From positions 3,652,520-3,716,519 of the forward strand of contig NZ_CP006644.1 in the NCBI RefSeq assembly GCF_000512205.2: 64,000 nucleotides of DNA, written 5' to 3'. Position 1 is the stretch's first letter. The number at the start of each line of letters is the position of its first letter. The translations under genes and the position numbers were made by a program. The notes beneath the pieces are model-generated. The model searched no databases and was not told where the DNA came from. It was given only the letters and a program-made list of their open reading frames with translations. Positions 24,362 to 38,381 of the stretch are shown piece after piece. The DNA is from Sphingomonas sanxanigenens DSM 19645 = NX02 (GTDB taxonomy: Bacteria; Pseudomonadota; Alphaproteobacteria; Sphingomonadales; Sphingomonadaceae).

Positions 24362-24852
24362 ACATGGAGTCACCCTCGCTTGGCCCTTCGACTGCGATCT
24401 GAGCAAACCTCGGTCTGAGGGCAATCTAATAGGCAGCGTGGCCAAAGGTTCGCATAGCCATTTTCAGTTTATTAAAACCGCTTTTCACAGCAATTAAGAG
24501 TCTTGGTGTCATAGCTGGTAGGTTATGGCACCCCATACCGATCAGCGATTTTCAGCGAGTTTACGGGTTTCAGAAACTCATATCAGGACGTAGGCTTCTG
24601 AGATCAGTGACCAAGTGCTTCAATGACCTAAAGCAGTAGCGCTGTTGCCGACGTTATCCTGCCGCTGGCCGCAGGTATCAACGAAAGCGGCCGGTCAGTA
24701 CGCAGCCGGCGGACGACTAAACCTGATTCGGAAGCAGCCGTCCTCTCGTTGACGAACCACGATATGCCCGCGTCCCGAGAAGTTTACGACAGGATGCCAT
24801 CTGCGATGGAACGCGTGGATTCGCTCTCAAGATCCGGGATAGCTTCTGCCCC
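24362..24852. other. Gene-free stretch between the accessory module and pobA
   Basis: I see no credible gene in these 490 bases. Composition is intermediate in GC. The main structure is a palindrome at 24505-24532 (GGTGTCATA with TATGGCACC) that resembles the one at 20309-20336. This stretch probably contains the right boundary of the acquired segment. Confidence 0.5.
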
Positions 24853-26031
<1,179 letters not shown>

Positions 26032-26074
26032 TCAATAGGTCTTGCGGCCCCCGGCGCCTGCCGGGGCCGGTGCG

Positions 26075-27022
26075 TCAGCGCGCGGCTTCGAGCTGCTTTT
26101 CCAGCGCGTCGAGCACGCGGTAGCAGGGCATCACCTGCGCCACGCTCGAATTGGGTTCGCGGCCCTCGCGGATCGCGGCGATGAATTCGCGGTCCTGCAG
26201 CTCGATGCCGTTGTTGGAGACCGCAACGCCGCTGAGGTCGATCGGCTCTTCCTTGCCGGTCACCAGATCGTCGTAGCGCGCGATCCAAGTGCCGGTGTCG
26301 CCGATGTAGCGGAAGAAGGTGCCCAGCGGCCCATCATTGTTGAACGACAGCGAGAGCGTGCAGATCGCGCCGCTTTCCGCCTTGAGCTGGATCGACATGT
26401 CCATCGCGATGCCGAGTTCGGGGTGGTGCGGCCCCTCGATCGCATTGGCCTGCACGATCGGTCCCGCCTGATAGGCGAACAGATCCACCGTGTGCGCGGC
26501 ATGGTGCCACAGCAGGTGATCGGTCCATGAGCGCGGCTCGCCCTTGGCGTTGATGTTCTTGCGGCGGAAGAAATAGGTCTGGACGTCCATCTGCTGGATG
26601 TTCAGCTCACCCGCGACGATCTTGTTATGAACATATTGGTGCGACGGGTTGAACCGCCGGGTATGGCCGACCATCGCGACGAGGCCGGTCTCCTGGCTCT
26701 TCTTCAGCACCGCCTCGCCATCGGCCAGGCTGTCGCACAGCGGGATTTCCACCTGCACATGCTTGCCCGCCTCAAGGCACTGCAGCGCCTGCGCGGCGTG
26801 GAGCTGGGTGGGCGTGCACAGGATCACCGCGTCCAGCCCGGGCTGGTCCAGCGCCTCGGCCAATTCGGTGGTGGCATGGCCGATGCCATATTTGGCGGCG
26901 ACCGCCTGGGTCGGCTCCAGATTGCGGCCGACGACCGAGATCACTTCGACGCCGTCGATCTTCTTCAGGCCGTCGAGATGCTTTTCTCCGAAGGCGCCGG
27001 CGCCGGCGAGTGCGATTTTCAC
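26075..27022 (-). CDS. ligC: 4-carboxy-2-hydroxymuconate-6-semialdehyde dehydrogenase
   Basis: LigC oxidises the hemiacetal form of the protocatechuate 4,5-cleavage product to 2-pyrone-4,6-dicarboxylate with NADP+. The 315-residue protein has the Rossmann start VKIALAGAGAFGEKH, the GFO/IDH/MocA-type EIPLCDSLADGE segment (in place of EKP) and the conserved HH in LLWHHAAHTVDLF. The GTG at 27022 was chosen: GGAGA lies eight bases upstream and it follows the ligB stop by 4 bases. Length equals that of known LigC. Confidence 0.95.
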   Translation of the reverse strand: MKIALAGAGAFGEKHLDGLKKIDGVEVISVVGRNLEPTQAVAAKYGIGHATTELAEALDQPGLDAVILCTPTQLHAAQALQCLEAGKHVQVEIPLCDSLADGEAVLKKSQETGLVAMVGHTRRFNPSHQYVHNKIVAGELNIQQMDVQTYFFRRKNINAKGEPRSWTDHLLWHHAAHTVDLFAYQAGPIVQANAIEGPHHPELGIAMDMSIQLKAESGAICTLSLSFNNDGPLGTFFRYIGDTGTWIARYDDLVTGKEEPIDLSGVAVSNNGIELQDREFIAAIREGREPNSSVAQVMPCYRVLDALEKQLEAAR

Positions 27023-27026
27023 GGGA

Positions 27027-28283
<1,257 letters not shown>

Positions 28284-28287
<4 letters not shown>

Positions 28288-29309
28288 AATCCGCGCGCCT
28301 TCAGCTTCGCGTCCAGCCGCGGGAAGACGCGGCGGGCATTGCCCTCGAAGATCGCGCCCCGTTCCTCCTCTGAGATTTCCAGCGCGTCGACATAGCGCTT
28401 GGTGTCGTCGAAATAAAAGCCGGTGGTCGGATCGATGCCGCGCACCGCGCCCACCATCTCCGAACCGAACAGGATGTTCTTGTTCGCGATCACGTCGGCG
28501 AGCAGGTCGACGCCCGGCTGGTGGTAGACGCAGGTGTCGAAGAAGATGTTGTTCATCAGGTGCGTGTCGAGCGCCGGCTTCTTGAGCATGTCCGCCAGCC
28601 CGCGATAGCGACCCCAATGATAGGGCACCGCCCCGCCGCCGTGCGGGATGATGAAGCACAAGGTCGGGAAGTCGGCGAACAGGTCTCCCTCCAGAAGCTG
28701 CATGAAGGCGATCGTGTCCGCGGCGATATAATAGCCGCCGGTCGCGTGCATCGCCGGGTTGCAGCTTCCCGAGACGTGGATCATCGCCGGCACGTCCAGC
28801 TCCACCATCTTCTCGTAGAACGGGTACCAGTAGCGGTCGGTCAGCGGCGGGTGCTGGAAATGGCCGCCGCCGGGATCGGGGTTGAGGTTGCAGCCGATGA
28901 AGCCGAGTTCGGTCACGCAGCGTTCCAGTTCCGCGATCGAGTTGGTCATGTCCGCCTTGGGCGATTGCGGCAGCATGCAGACGCCGACGAAGGTCTCGGG
29001 GAAGAGGTCGACGACGCGGGCGATCAGGTTGTTGCAGCGATAGGCCCATTCCTTCGCCATCGCCTCGTCACCCACATGCGGCGCCATCGCCGAGGCGCGC
29101 GGGGAGAAGATGGTGAGGTCGGCGCCGCGTTCCTTGATCAGACGAAGCTGGTTGGCCTCGATCGTCTCGCGGATCTCGGCGTCACTGATGTCGGGATAGG
29201 GCGGCGCGGCCTCGCCCGCCTTGAACGCGGCCTTCTGCGCCTCGCGCCATGCGTCATGCGCCTTGGGGAGGACGGTGTAGTGGCCGTGGCAATCGATGAT
29301 CAGGCTCAT
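28284..29309 (-). CDS. ligJ: 4-oxalomesaconate hydratase
   Basis: LigJ hydrates 4-oxalomesaconate to 4-carboxy-4-hydroxy-2-oxoadipate. The 341-residue amidohydrolase-2-family protein has the metal motif DCHGHYT at 6-12, a His in MIHVSGS near 178, a conserved IPHGGGAVPYHWGR, and a C-terminal FGSEMVGAVRGIDP with the acidic residues of the family. Length equals known LigJ. It overlaps the upstream dehydrogenase-like gene by 4 bases and ligA by 4 bases, so all are on one transcript. Confidence 0.95.
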
Positions 29310-30166
29310 GCGGCTTGGTCCCTTTCGCGCCCCAGCAGGACCGCGAGCTTGTCGTTGAGCGTATGCGGCGCACTGAGCCCGAGGGCGCCCAGCGCGCGCT
29401 GGCGCTGCACCGTGCCGCGCGTCATCGCGCTGCCGGTGCCGAGCGCGTCGAGCGTTTTCACCACCTCGTCCATCTCGGCGGCGCGGCGGATGCCGTGGGT
29501 CAGCATCCGTTCGAGATTATAATCGGCCTTCGCCGCCCAGTCGGTGCCGGGCCAGCTCGCATTGAGCGCCGCCACCGCCTCGTCGCGGATGCCCGCGGCC
29601 TCGGCGGCCAGGATCCATTCGGCGGTCAACGCCTCGAGCCCCTTGACCATCACCGACCGGATCATCTTGATCGCCGACGCCTTGCCGACACCGCCCTCGA
29701 CGATGATGACGTTGGTGAAACCCACCGCCGCCAGCCGCTCGCGCGCCACCCCGGCATGGGGGCCGCTGACCAGCAGCGGCACGGCGAAGCGTAGCGGGTG
29801 GACCGGCGCCAGCACCGCGACATCGACATAGCGACCACCCGCCGCCTCGATCACCCGCGCCGCCGCCCGCTTGGTCTCCGGCGCGACGCTGTTCATGTCG
29901 AACCAGAGGGAATTTAGGGGGAGAAAGGGGGCACAATCGTGGGAAACCAGGGGGACTTTATCGGCGGTTACGAGGCAGAAAATCGTCTCCGCGCCGGCCA
30001 GCGCCTCGGCCGCGCTGGCGCAGCCGATGACCCCTACGGCCTTGTAATCCGCGCATTTTTCGGCGGCGGTGGCCGGATCTTCGGTCTTCACGTCATAGGC
30101 GCGCGCGCCGGCCGCCGCGAAGGCAATTCCTGCTTCTCCAAAGCCGATGAAGGTGAGCGATGACAT
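29306..30166 (-). CDS. NAD-binding 6-phosphogluconate dehydrogenase-like protein (DUF1932 type) in the lig operon
   Basis: 286 residues. The N-terminal Rossmann motif FIGFGEAGIAFA (5-16) is followed by VTADKVPLVSHDCAPFLP and the beta-hydroxyacid dehydrogenase-like GGRYVDVAVLAPVHP. The motif GGVGKASAIKMIRSVMVKGLEAL holds the probable catalytic Lys. The C-terminal part resembles DUF1932. Reaction is unknown. Translational coupling to ligJ suggests it works on an aromatic-pathway intermediate or a related side substrate. The ATG at 30166 was chosen because the Rossmann motif begins there; a longer in-frame extension would overlap the regulator gene. Confidence 0.8.
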   Translation of the reverse strand: MSSLTFIGFGEAGIAFAAAGARAYDVKTEDPATAAEKCADYKAVGVIGCASAAEALAGAETIFCLVTADKVPLVSHDCAPFLPLNSLWFDMNSVAPETKRAAARVIEAAGGRYVDVAVLAPVHPLRFAVPLLVSGPHAGVARERLAAVGFTNVIIVEGGVGKASAIKMIRSVMVKGLEALTAEWILAAEAAGIRDEAVAALNASWPGTDWAAKADYNLERMLTHGIRRAAEMDEVVKTLDALGTGSAMTRGTVQRQRALGALGLSAPHTLNDKLAVLLGRERDQAA

Positions 30167-30219
30167 GGCGTATAGCCAACATAGCGCCCGCGCCGCCGCC
30201 AATCGGATTGGCCGCGGGG

Positions 30220-31416
30220 CTATTCGGTTTCCTGAAGTCTTGTTGCACGGGCCGCCGCATGGACCGCGTCGAGCAAGGCGCGCTGGCGTGCGGTCGGCCG
30301 CCAGTTCGCGGGGGTGCTGATGCCGATCGTGCGCCCCGCGCGCGCCAGCGGCGGGCCGATCTGCGCGAGCATCCCGGCCTCCACCTCCATCGCGATCTGA
30401 TCGGGCGACAGCAACGTCAGCAGGTCGCTTTGCGCGAGCAGCCCGCGGATGACCATCACCGATCCGCATTCGATCGGCACCGCGGGCAGCGCGTGGCCGG
30501 CGAACAGCGCCTCCCAATGTGCGCGCAGCGGCGTGCCGGCGGGGCCGACCACCCATTGCTGCGCGCAAAGTTGCACTATGTCGGGTCGCGCACCTGCCAG
30601 CGGATGGTCGGCGCGGGCGAAGATGGCGAGTTGATCCGTGAACAGCGGCACCTGCGCGATCTCCGCAGGCGGATCCTCGCGCAGCGCACCCACGGTCAGG
30701 TCGATCACGCCATCGACCAGCGGCTCGATCAGTTCGCGCCACGATCCCTCGACGACATCGAGCACCGTGCCCGGCGACGTCCGCAGGAAGGCGGCGAGCG
30801 CGTGCGGCAGCAGCAGCGCGCGGCTGAGCGGCATCGCCCCGATCGCGATGCGGTCGACATCGGCGCCATCGCCGCGCGCCTCGACGATGCCCGCGGCGAT
30901 CTCGCGCTCTGCCAGCCGCACGCCGCGCGCCATCGCCCGGCCGGCGGTGGTCAGCATCACGCCGCGCCCGCGCCGCTCGACCAAAGGCGTGCCGCAGATC
31001 TGCTCCAGATCGCGCACCGCGCGGTGGATCGCGGGCTGCGACGCGCCGCTGGCGTCCGCCGCGCCGACGAAGCTTTGCGCATCGCTGAAATGGAGGAAGG
31101 CTTCGAGCTGGGTCGCGGTCATCAGCCATTCGGGGCGGGTAAAGCCCCGCGCCGATCGCCGCGCCCCCGCCGCCAGGCAGTCCAGCGCCCGTTCCGCCCG
31201 CTCGGCGAGCGCCTGCCCCGCGGCGGTCGGCATGACGCCGTCCGGCCGGCGCTCGAACAACGTCACCTCCAACTGCCGTTCCAGCTTGCCCAAGCCCTGC
31301 GTCAGCGCCGGCTGCGACAGCCCGACCACCTCCGCCGCCCGGCTGAGGCTGCCGCGCGACACCACCGCGGCGAGCGCGCGAAGGTGGCGCAGGTTGAGAT
31401 CGAAGGAACGGACCAT
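30220..31416 (-). CDS. LysR-type regulator with two tandem DNA-binding domains, probable lig cluster regulator
   Basis: 398 residues, about 100 more than a normal LysR protein. The first winged HTH is at about 7-66 (LRALAAVVSRGSLSRAAEVV, SQPALTQGLGKLE). A second full HTH is at about 101-160 (LEAFLHFSDAQSFVGAADAS, SQPAIHRAVRDLE, FxERRGRGVMLTTAG). An effector-binding domain follows (about 185-390). This tandem layout is known from GbpR-like regulators of alphaproteobacteria. It is divergent from ligK and upstream of the ligJABC genes, so it is the natural activator of both transcripts, sensing a pathway intermediate. Position, not sequence, suggests the LigR role. Confidence 0.85.
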   Translation of the reverse strand: MVRSFDLNLRHLRALAAVVSRGSLSRAAEVVGLSQPALTQGLGKLERQLEVTLFERRPDGVMPTAAGQALAERAERALDCLAAGARRSARGFTRPEWLMTATQLEAFLHFSDAQSFVGAADASGASQPAIHRAVRDLEQICGTPLVERRGRGVMLTTAGRAMARGVRLAEREIAAGIVEARGDGADVDRIAIGAMPLSRALLLPHALAAFLRTSPGTVLDVVEGSWRELIEPLVDGVIDLTVGALREDPPAEIAQVPLFTDQLAIFARADHPLAGARPDIVQLCAQQWVVGPAGTPLRAHWEALFAGHALPAVPIECGSVMVIRGLLAQSDLLTLLSPDQIAMEVEAGMLAQIGPPLARAGRTIGISTPANWRPTARQRALLDAVHAAARATRLQETE

Positions 31417-31434
31417 CGCTTCACCTATCGCAAA

Positions 31435-31456
31435 AACTTATCGCAGTCGGCAAGTT
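31435..31456. promoter_or_regulatory. Possible LysR-type binding site between regulator and ligK
   Basis: AACTT (31435-31439) and AAGTT (31452-31456) form a 5-base inverted repeat with a 12-base spacer in the 100-base divergent intergenic region. LysR sites usually follow T-N11-A, so this is a near match only. Confidence 0.35.
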
Positions 31457-31516
31457 CGAACAGGGCGCTGCGCGGCGACGGGCTAGGCTTCCGTCACTTG
31501 CCCAGAGGAGTGTCGA

Positions 31517-32183
31517 ATGGCTGGACGCGTCGTACAGAATATCGCCCGCGCCGATGCATCGGTGATCGACGGGCTGGCGGAGGCCGGCGTCGCGACCGTC
31601 CATGAGGCGCAGGGCCGCATCGGCCTGCTCGGCCATTATATGCGCCCGATCTACCCCGGCGCCCGCATCGCCGGCAGCGCCGTCACCATCTCCGCACCGC
31701 CGGGCGACAACTGGATGGTGCATGTCGCGATCGAGCAGCTCCAGCCCGGCGACATCATCGTGCTCGCCCCCACCTCGCCGTGCCTCGACGGCTATTTCGG
31801 CGACCTGCTCGCGACCAGCGCGATGGCGCGCGGTTGCCGCGGGCTGGTGATCGATGCCGGCGTGCGCGACGTGCGCGATCTGACCGCGATGGGCTTTCCG
31901 GTCTGGTCGAAGGCGGTGTTCGCCCAAGGCACCGTCAAGGCGACGCTCGGCAGCGTCAACGTGCCGATCGTCTGCGCCGGCGCCGCCATCGAGGCGGGCG
32001 ACGTGATCGTCGCCGACGATGACGGCGTCTGCGTCGTCAAGCGCGCCGATGCCGCCGCCGTGCTCGACAAGGCCCGCGCCCGCGAGGCGGCCGAGGCCGA
32101 CAAGCGCGAGACGCTGGCGGGCGGCGTGCTCGGGCTCGACATCTACAAGATGCGCGAAAAGCTGGAGGCGATGGGGCTGCGCT

Positions 32184-32191
<8 letters not shown>
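31517..32191 (+). CDS. ligK: 4-carboxy-4-hydroxy-2-oxoadipate aldolase
   Basis: LigK cleaves 4-carboxy-4-hydroxy-2-oxoadipate to pyruvate and oxaloacetate, the last step of the pathway. The 224-residue RraA-fold protein carries [18 protein letters not shown], the Arg/Asp active-site segment [14 protein letters not shown], and [14 protein letters not shown]. Length matches known LigK/ProA-type aldolases. AGAGGAG lies before the ATG. First gene of the plus-strand lig transcript; overlaps the tautomerase gene by 8 bases. Confidence 0.95.
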
Positions 32192-35109
<2,918 letters not shown>

Positions 35110-35166
35110 CGACAGCGGCGGGGCGGCAGCATGCAGCCGTGCCTCAACCGCGACGTCCCAAATTGC

Positions 35167-35532
35167 TTATCGCTCGAAGCCGAAGCGGCTGAGCAGTTCC
35201 GCGCGCGTGGCCGCCTCGCGCTTGCCCGGCGGCACCCGCTTGCCGGTGACGCGCTCGAACCGGTCCGGCCCCACCTGCCGCCACCAGGGCAGGTCGATCG
35301 GCCCCGCCTTCTGCTTCAAGTGCAGCAAATATTCGTCGAGCGTCCGAAAGCGCTGTCCGAACGCATAGGGCAGCCCTGCCCGCCCGCCGGACGCACGCTC
35401 CGGAGCCGTCGTTTCGACTTGCGCATGCTTGGCGGGATCGGCCTGCGCGCCTTCCAGCGGCAGTGGCCGGAAAGGACTGCCGGCGGTCGCCGCGGCCGCA
35501 ATGATCAGGCTTATCGTCACGCAACTCAACAT
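35167..35532 (-). CDS. Small exported hypothetical protein
   Basis: 121 residues with a short hydrophobic leader (MLSCVTISLIIAAAATAGSP). The basic mature part has a YAFGQRFRTLDEYLLHLKQ motif and PWWRQVGPDRFERVTGKR. That motif is common in small sphingomonad proteins of unknown function. Convergent with the lig transcript. Function unknown. Confidence 0.6.
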   Translation of the reverse strand: MLSCVTISLIIAAAATAGSPFRPLPLEGAQADPAKHAQVETTAPERASGGRAGLPYAFGQRFRTLDEYLLHLKQKAGPIDLPWWRQVGPDRFERVTGKRVPPGKREAATRAELLSRFGFER

Positions 35533-35616
35533 GGCGCAAGAATCCTTACATGTCTATTGCCACACTAAGTTTCTTGTGGTCCCTATCGCCCCATCACGAG
35601 TATCGGGAGGGTTAAC

Positions 35617-38127
35617 ATGGGGTCACCGTTAGTTCGTTTTGACTCGGATGGTTCGATCATCGACAAGAGCGATGCGAAGGCCACCCAAGTCATTGACGCA
35701 AGGATTGCGCTGGGTGCAATCGGCGTGCCCGGCAGCGTCATCGCGGCCGAAGCCGACACAACTTTAACCGGCAGCCTGTCTGGCACCGAGACGGAAGATT
35801 TGATCGCGATCGAGCTTGTTGCCGGTCAGACCTATAGCTTCGCCTATCGCGGAACCGTCGAAGGTGGCATCGAGGATCCGTATCTGGCGCTGTTCGGGCC
35901 GGGCAACGCCTATATTACCGAGGATGATGACGGTGGTGCCGGCCGTACGTCCCAGATCACTTATACCGCGACCGTAACGGGTACGCATTATCTCTATGCA
36001 ACGTCCTGGTATACGCTCGAATATGGCGATCCCACGCTGGATACCGGCAACTACACCATCGACGTCTGGGAACAGGATCCCGCGAAGGATGCGCCGGATA
36101 CGATCGAGGGCGCCGAGGTTCTGACCCCCGGTGAGACGACCTTCGGTTATCTGGATTCCGCAACGGACATCGATCTCTACCAGATCACCGCCGAAGCCGG
36201 GAAAGTCTATTCCTTCACCTATGCCGGCGGCATCGCTGGCGCCGCCGAACTGGGAGATCCGTTTCCCGGTGAAAATATCGGCTATGTTTCGGTCTACGAT
36301 TCCGAGGGCAATCTGGTTGCCGATGGTCTCAACTATGAGACCGGCGTCAGTTTCTTCGCGGAGACCGGGGGCACATATTACGTCCAGGTCGAACCCTATG
36401 ACCCCTCGTTGCTGGGCGGTTATACGCTCGACGTCAGCGAGATCGACCCTTCGGACCTCGACCCGCTGGATTCGATCGACTGGCAGAGTGCCGCCAACGT
36501 ACCCTTCGTCGATGTCGACGGGGTGCCGACCGCCTATGTCTATTTCGCCCCCGCCGGCGAGAATTTCGGCGAACTGGGTGACGACGGCAACCCGATGATC
36601 ACCTACGGCTGGCAGCAGTTCCAGATCGATGGCGTGATGAAGGCGCTTGGCGAGTTCGAGGAAATTCTCGGCGTCAATTATGTGATCACCACCGACGTGA
36701 ACCAGGCGACGTTCCGTCTGCTCACCACCGAATCCGAAGAATATGGCGCCTATTTCTACCCGCGCGATCCGAGCTACGGCACCCAGCAGGGCATCGCCGC
36801 GTTCAATCTGCTGAGCGGCGGTTTCACGTTGCCGGCCAGCCTCCAGCCGGGCGGCTTCTCCTACGCCGTCATCCTGCACGAATTCGGCCACGCCCATGGC
36901 CTCTCGCACCCGCACGACAATGGCGGTGGCTCGGACATCATGCTGGGCGTCACCGGATCCGACTCGCTCGGCGTCTATGACCTCAACCAGGGCGTCTACA
37001 CCGTCATGTCCTACAATGATGGGTGGGCGACGCATCCGAGCGGGCCATTGACGTATAGCCGCGCGAACATCGGCTATGGCTGGTCGGGCTCGCTCAGTGC
37101 GTTCGATATTGCCCAGTTGCAGACGCGCTATGGCGTGCATGCGCAGAATGGCGGCAACACGCTCTACCGCCTCGATGACGCCAATGTCGTTGGCACCTTC
37201 TTCGAGACGATCTGGGATACCGGCGGCACCGACATCATCCGCTACGACGGCGCCCGCGACGCGCACATCGACCTGCTCGCCGCGACGCTCGACTATTCGC
37301 CCACCGGCGGTGGCGTCGTTTCCTATGTCGACACCATCTATGGCGGCTACACGATCGCCAACACCGTGGTGATCGAGAACGCCAACGGCGGCAGCGGTGA
37401 CGACGTCATCCTCGGCAACGACGTCCGCAACATCCTCATCGGCAATGCCGGTGACGATACGCTGATGGGCCGCGCCGGCGACGATATCCTCTACGGCTAT
37501 GCCGGTAACGACGTCCTCGAGGGCGGCGACGGCAACGACACGCTGCGCGGCGGTCTCGGCAACGACACGCTGGATGGTGGCGACGGCAACGACTCGCTGC
37601 TCGGCGAAGAAGGTGACAACATCCTCATCGGTGGCGCGGGCCGCGACACCGTCTATGGCGCCGGCGGCGTGGATACGATTGATGGCGGCGACGGCAACGA
37701 CACGCTCCGCGGCGGCGTCGACAATGACGTCATCGAGGGCGGTGCCGGTGACGACACCATCCTCGGCGAGACGGGTGACGACATCATCACCGGCGGTGCC
37801 GGTCGTGATACGATGCTGGGCGGAGCGGGTGCCGACACCTTCGTGTTCGAGGATGTGACGGACAGCACGGCGGCGTTCCGCGACGTCATCCGTGACTTTG
37901 CCAAGGGCGACGACCTGATCGATCTCAGCGCGATCGATTCGGGCGCGGCCGGCGGCGCCTTCTCGCTGGTCTCGTCGTTCAGCGGCACCGCTGGCGAACT
38001 CGTCGTCACCAATGTCGGCGCGTTCCAGCAGATCCGCGGCGACGTGAATGGTGACAGCATTGCCGACTTCGCGATCCTCGTCACGGTCACGGGCGGCTCC
38101 CTCGCCGCGGCTGACTTCGTACTCTGA
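35617..38127 (+). CDS. Serralysin-type (M10) metalloprotease with RTX repeats
   Basis: 836 residues. The N-terminal part has two beta-sandwich segments resembling pre-peptidase (PPC) domains (about 50-145 and 175-280). The catalytic domain has zinc site HEFGHAHGLSH near residue 421 and the Met-turn VMSYND near 462. About ten glycine-rich RTX nonapeptides (GGxGNDxL type, about 590-745) bind calcium. The C-terminal part ends in the hydrophobic AADFVL typical of type I secretion signals. GGGAGG lies six bases before the ATG. No signal peptide and no adjacent ABC exporter, so a type I system encoded elsewhere is implied. Two strong hairpins follow. Confidence 0.93.
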   Translation: MGSPLVRFDSDGSIIDKSDAKATQVIDARIALGAIGVPGSVIAAEADTTLTGSLSGTETEDLIAIELVAGQTYSFAYRGTVEGGIEDPYLALFGPGNAYITEDDDGGAGRTSQITYTATVTGTHYLYATSWYTLEYGDPTLDTGNYTIDVWEQDPAKDAPDTIEGAEVLTPGETTFGYLDSATDIDLYQITAEAGKVYSFTYAGGIAGAAELGDPFPGENIGYVSVYDSEGNLVADGLNYETGVSFFAETGGTYYVQVEPYDPSLLGGYTLDVSEIDPSDLDPLDSIDWQSAANVPFVDVDGVPTAYVYFAPAGENFGELGDDGNPMITYGWQQFQIDGVMKALGEFEEILGVNYVITTDVNQATFRLLTTESEEYGAYFYPRDPSYGTQQGIAAFNLLSGGFTLPASLQPGGFSYAVILHEFGHAHGLSHPHDNGGGSDIMLGVTGSDSLGVYDLNQGVYTVMSYNDGWATHPSGPLTYSRANIGYGWSGSLSAFDIAQLQTRYGVHAQNGGNTLYRLDDANVVGTFFETIWDTGGTDIIRYDGARDAHIDLLAATLDYSPTGGGVVSYVDTIYGGYTIANTVVIENANGGSGDDVILGNDVRNILIGNAGDDTLMGRAGDDILYGYAGNDVLEGGDGNDTLRGGLGNDTLDGGDGNDSLLGEEGDNILIGGAGRDTVYGAGGVDTIDGGDGNDTLRGGVDNDVIEGGAGDDTILGETGDDIITGGAGRDTMLGGAGADTFVFEDVTDSTAAFRDVIRDFAKGDDLIDLSAIDSGAAGGAFSLVSSFSGTAGELVVTNVGAFQQIRGDVNGDSIADFAILVTVTGGSLAAADFVL

Positions 38128-38136
38128 TACGGAATG

Positions 38137-38166
38137 CACCTCCCTCCGCCCCGGCGGAGGGAGGTG
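38137..38166. terminator. Perfect 14-bp inverted repeat after the protease gene
   Basis: CACCTCCCTCCGCC (38137-38150) and GGCGGAGGGAGGTG (38153-38166) with a 2-base centre, ten bases after the stop codon. Too tight a loop for an ideal terminator; may act with the next hairpin or protect the mRNA end. Confidence 0.5.
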
Positions 38167-38184
38167 CGACCGATCGGGAAAGAC

Positions 38185-38215
38185 GGGCACCGGCACAGCG
38201 CCGGTGCCCTTTTTT
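38185..38215 (+). terminator. Rho-independent terminator of the RTX protease gene
   Basis: Perfect stem GGGCACCGGC (38185-38194), loop ACAGC, GCCGGTGCCC (38200-38209), then six T. A textbook terminator 57 bases after the stop codon. Confidence 0.93.
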
Positions 38216-38331
38216 GCGCCCCGGCGGATCGGACGTGGCGCAGAGGAGCGCCGTTCGGTGCAGCCGGATTCCCGCGGCGTCGGGAACGCGTTCAAAATGC
38301 CCTTTCGCTCCCTTGCAATTTGTAAGCAACA

Positions 38332-38341
38332 CATACAGTAT
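38332..38341. promoter_or_regulatory. Motif CATACAGTAT upstream of vanA, possible MarR-regulator site
   Basis: CATACAGTAT lies 40 bases before the vanA start. A near copy, CATAACAGTAT, lies upstream of the MFS gene (39848-39858). Both are in intergenic regions around the MarR gene, so a shared operator is possible. Short motif; weak evidence. Confidence 0.3.
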
Positions 38342-38381
38342 TGCCTCATAATCAATGGGCTGGGATGAGGAGCCGAGGGCC

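Noticed and set aside
29306-31129. 607-codon fusion of the dehydrogenase-like protein with an upstream segment
   Set aside because: The upstream half is the wrong frame of the LysR regulator gene; the Rossmann motif starts at the ATG at 30166.
35764-38355. 863-codon minus-strand frame opposite the RTX protease
   Set aside because: Mirror of the repetitive RTX codons; low-complexity product without motifs.
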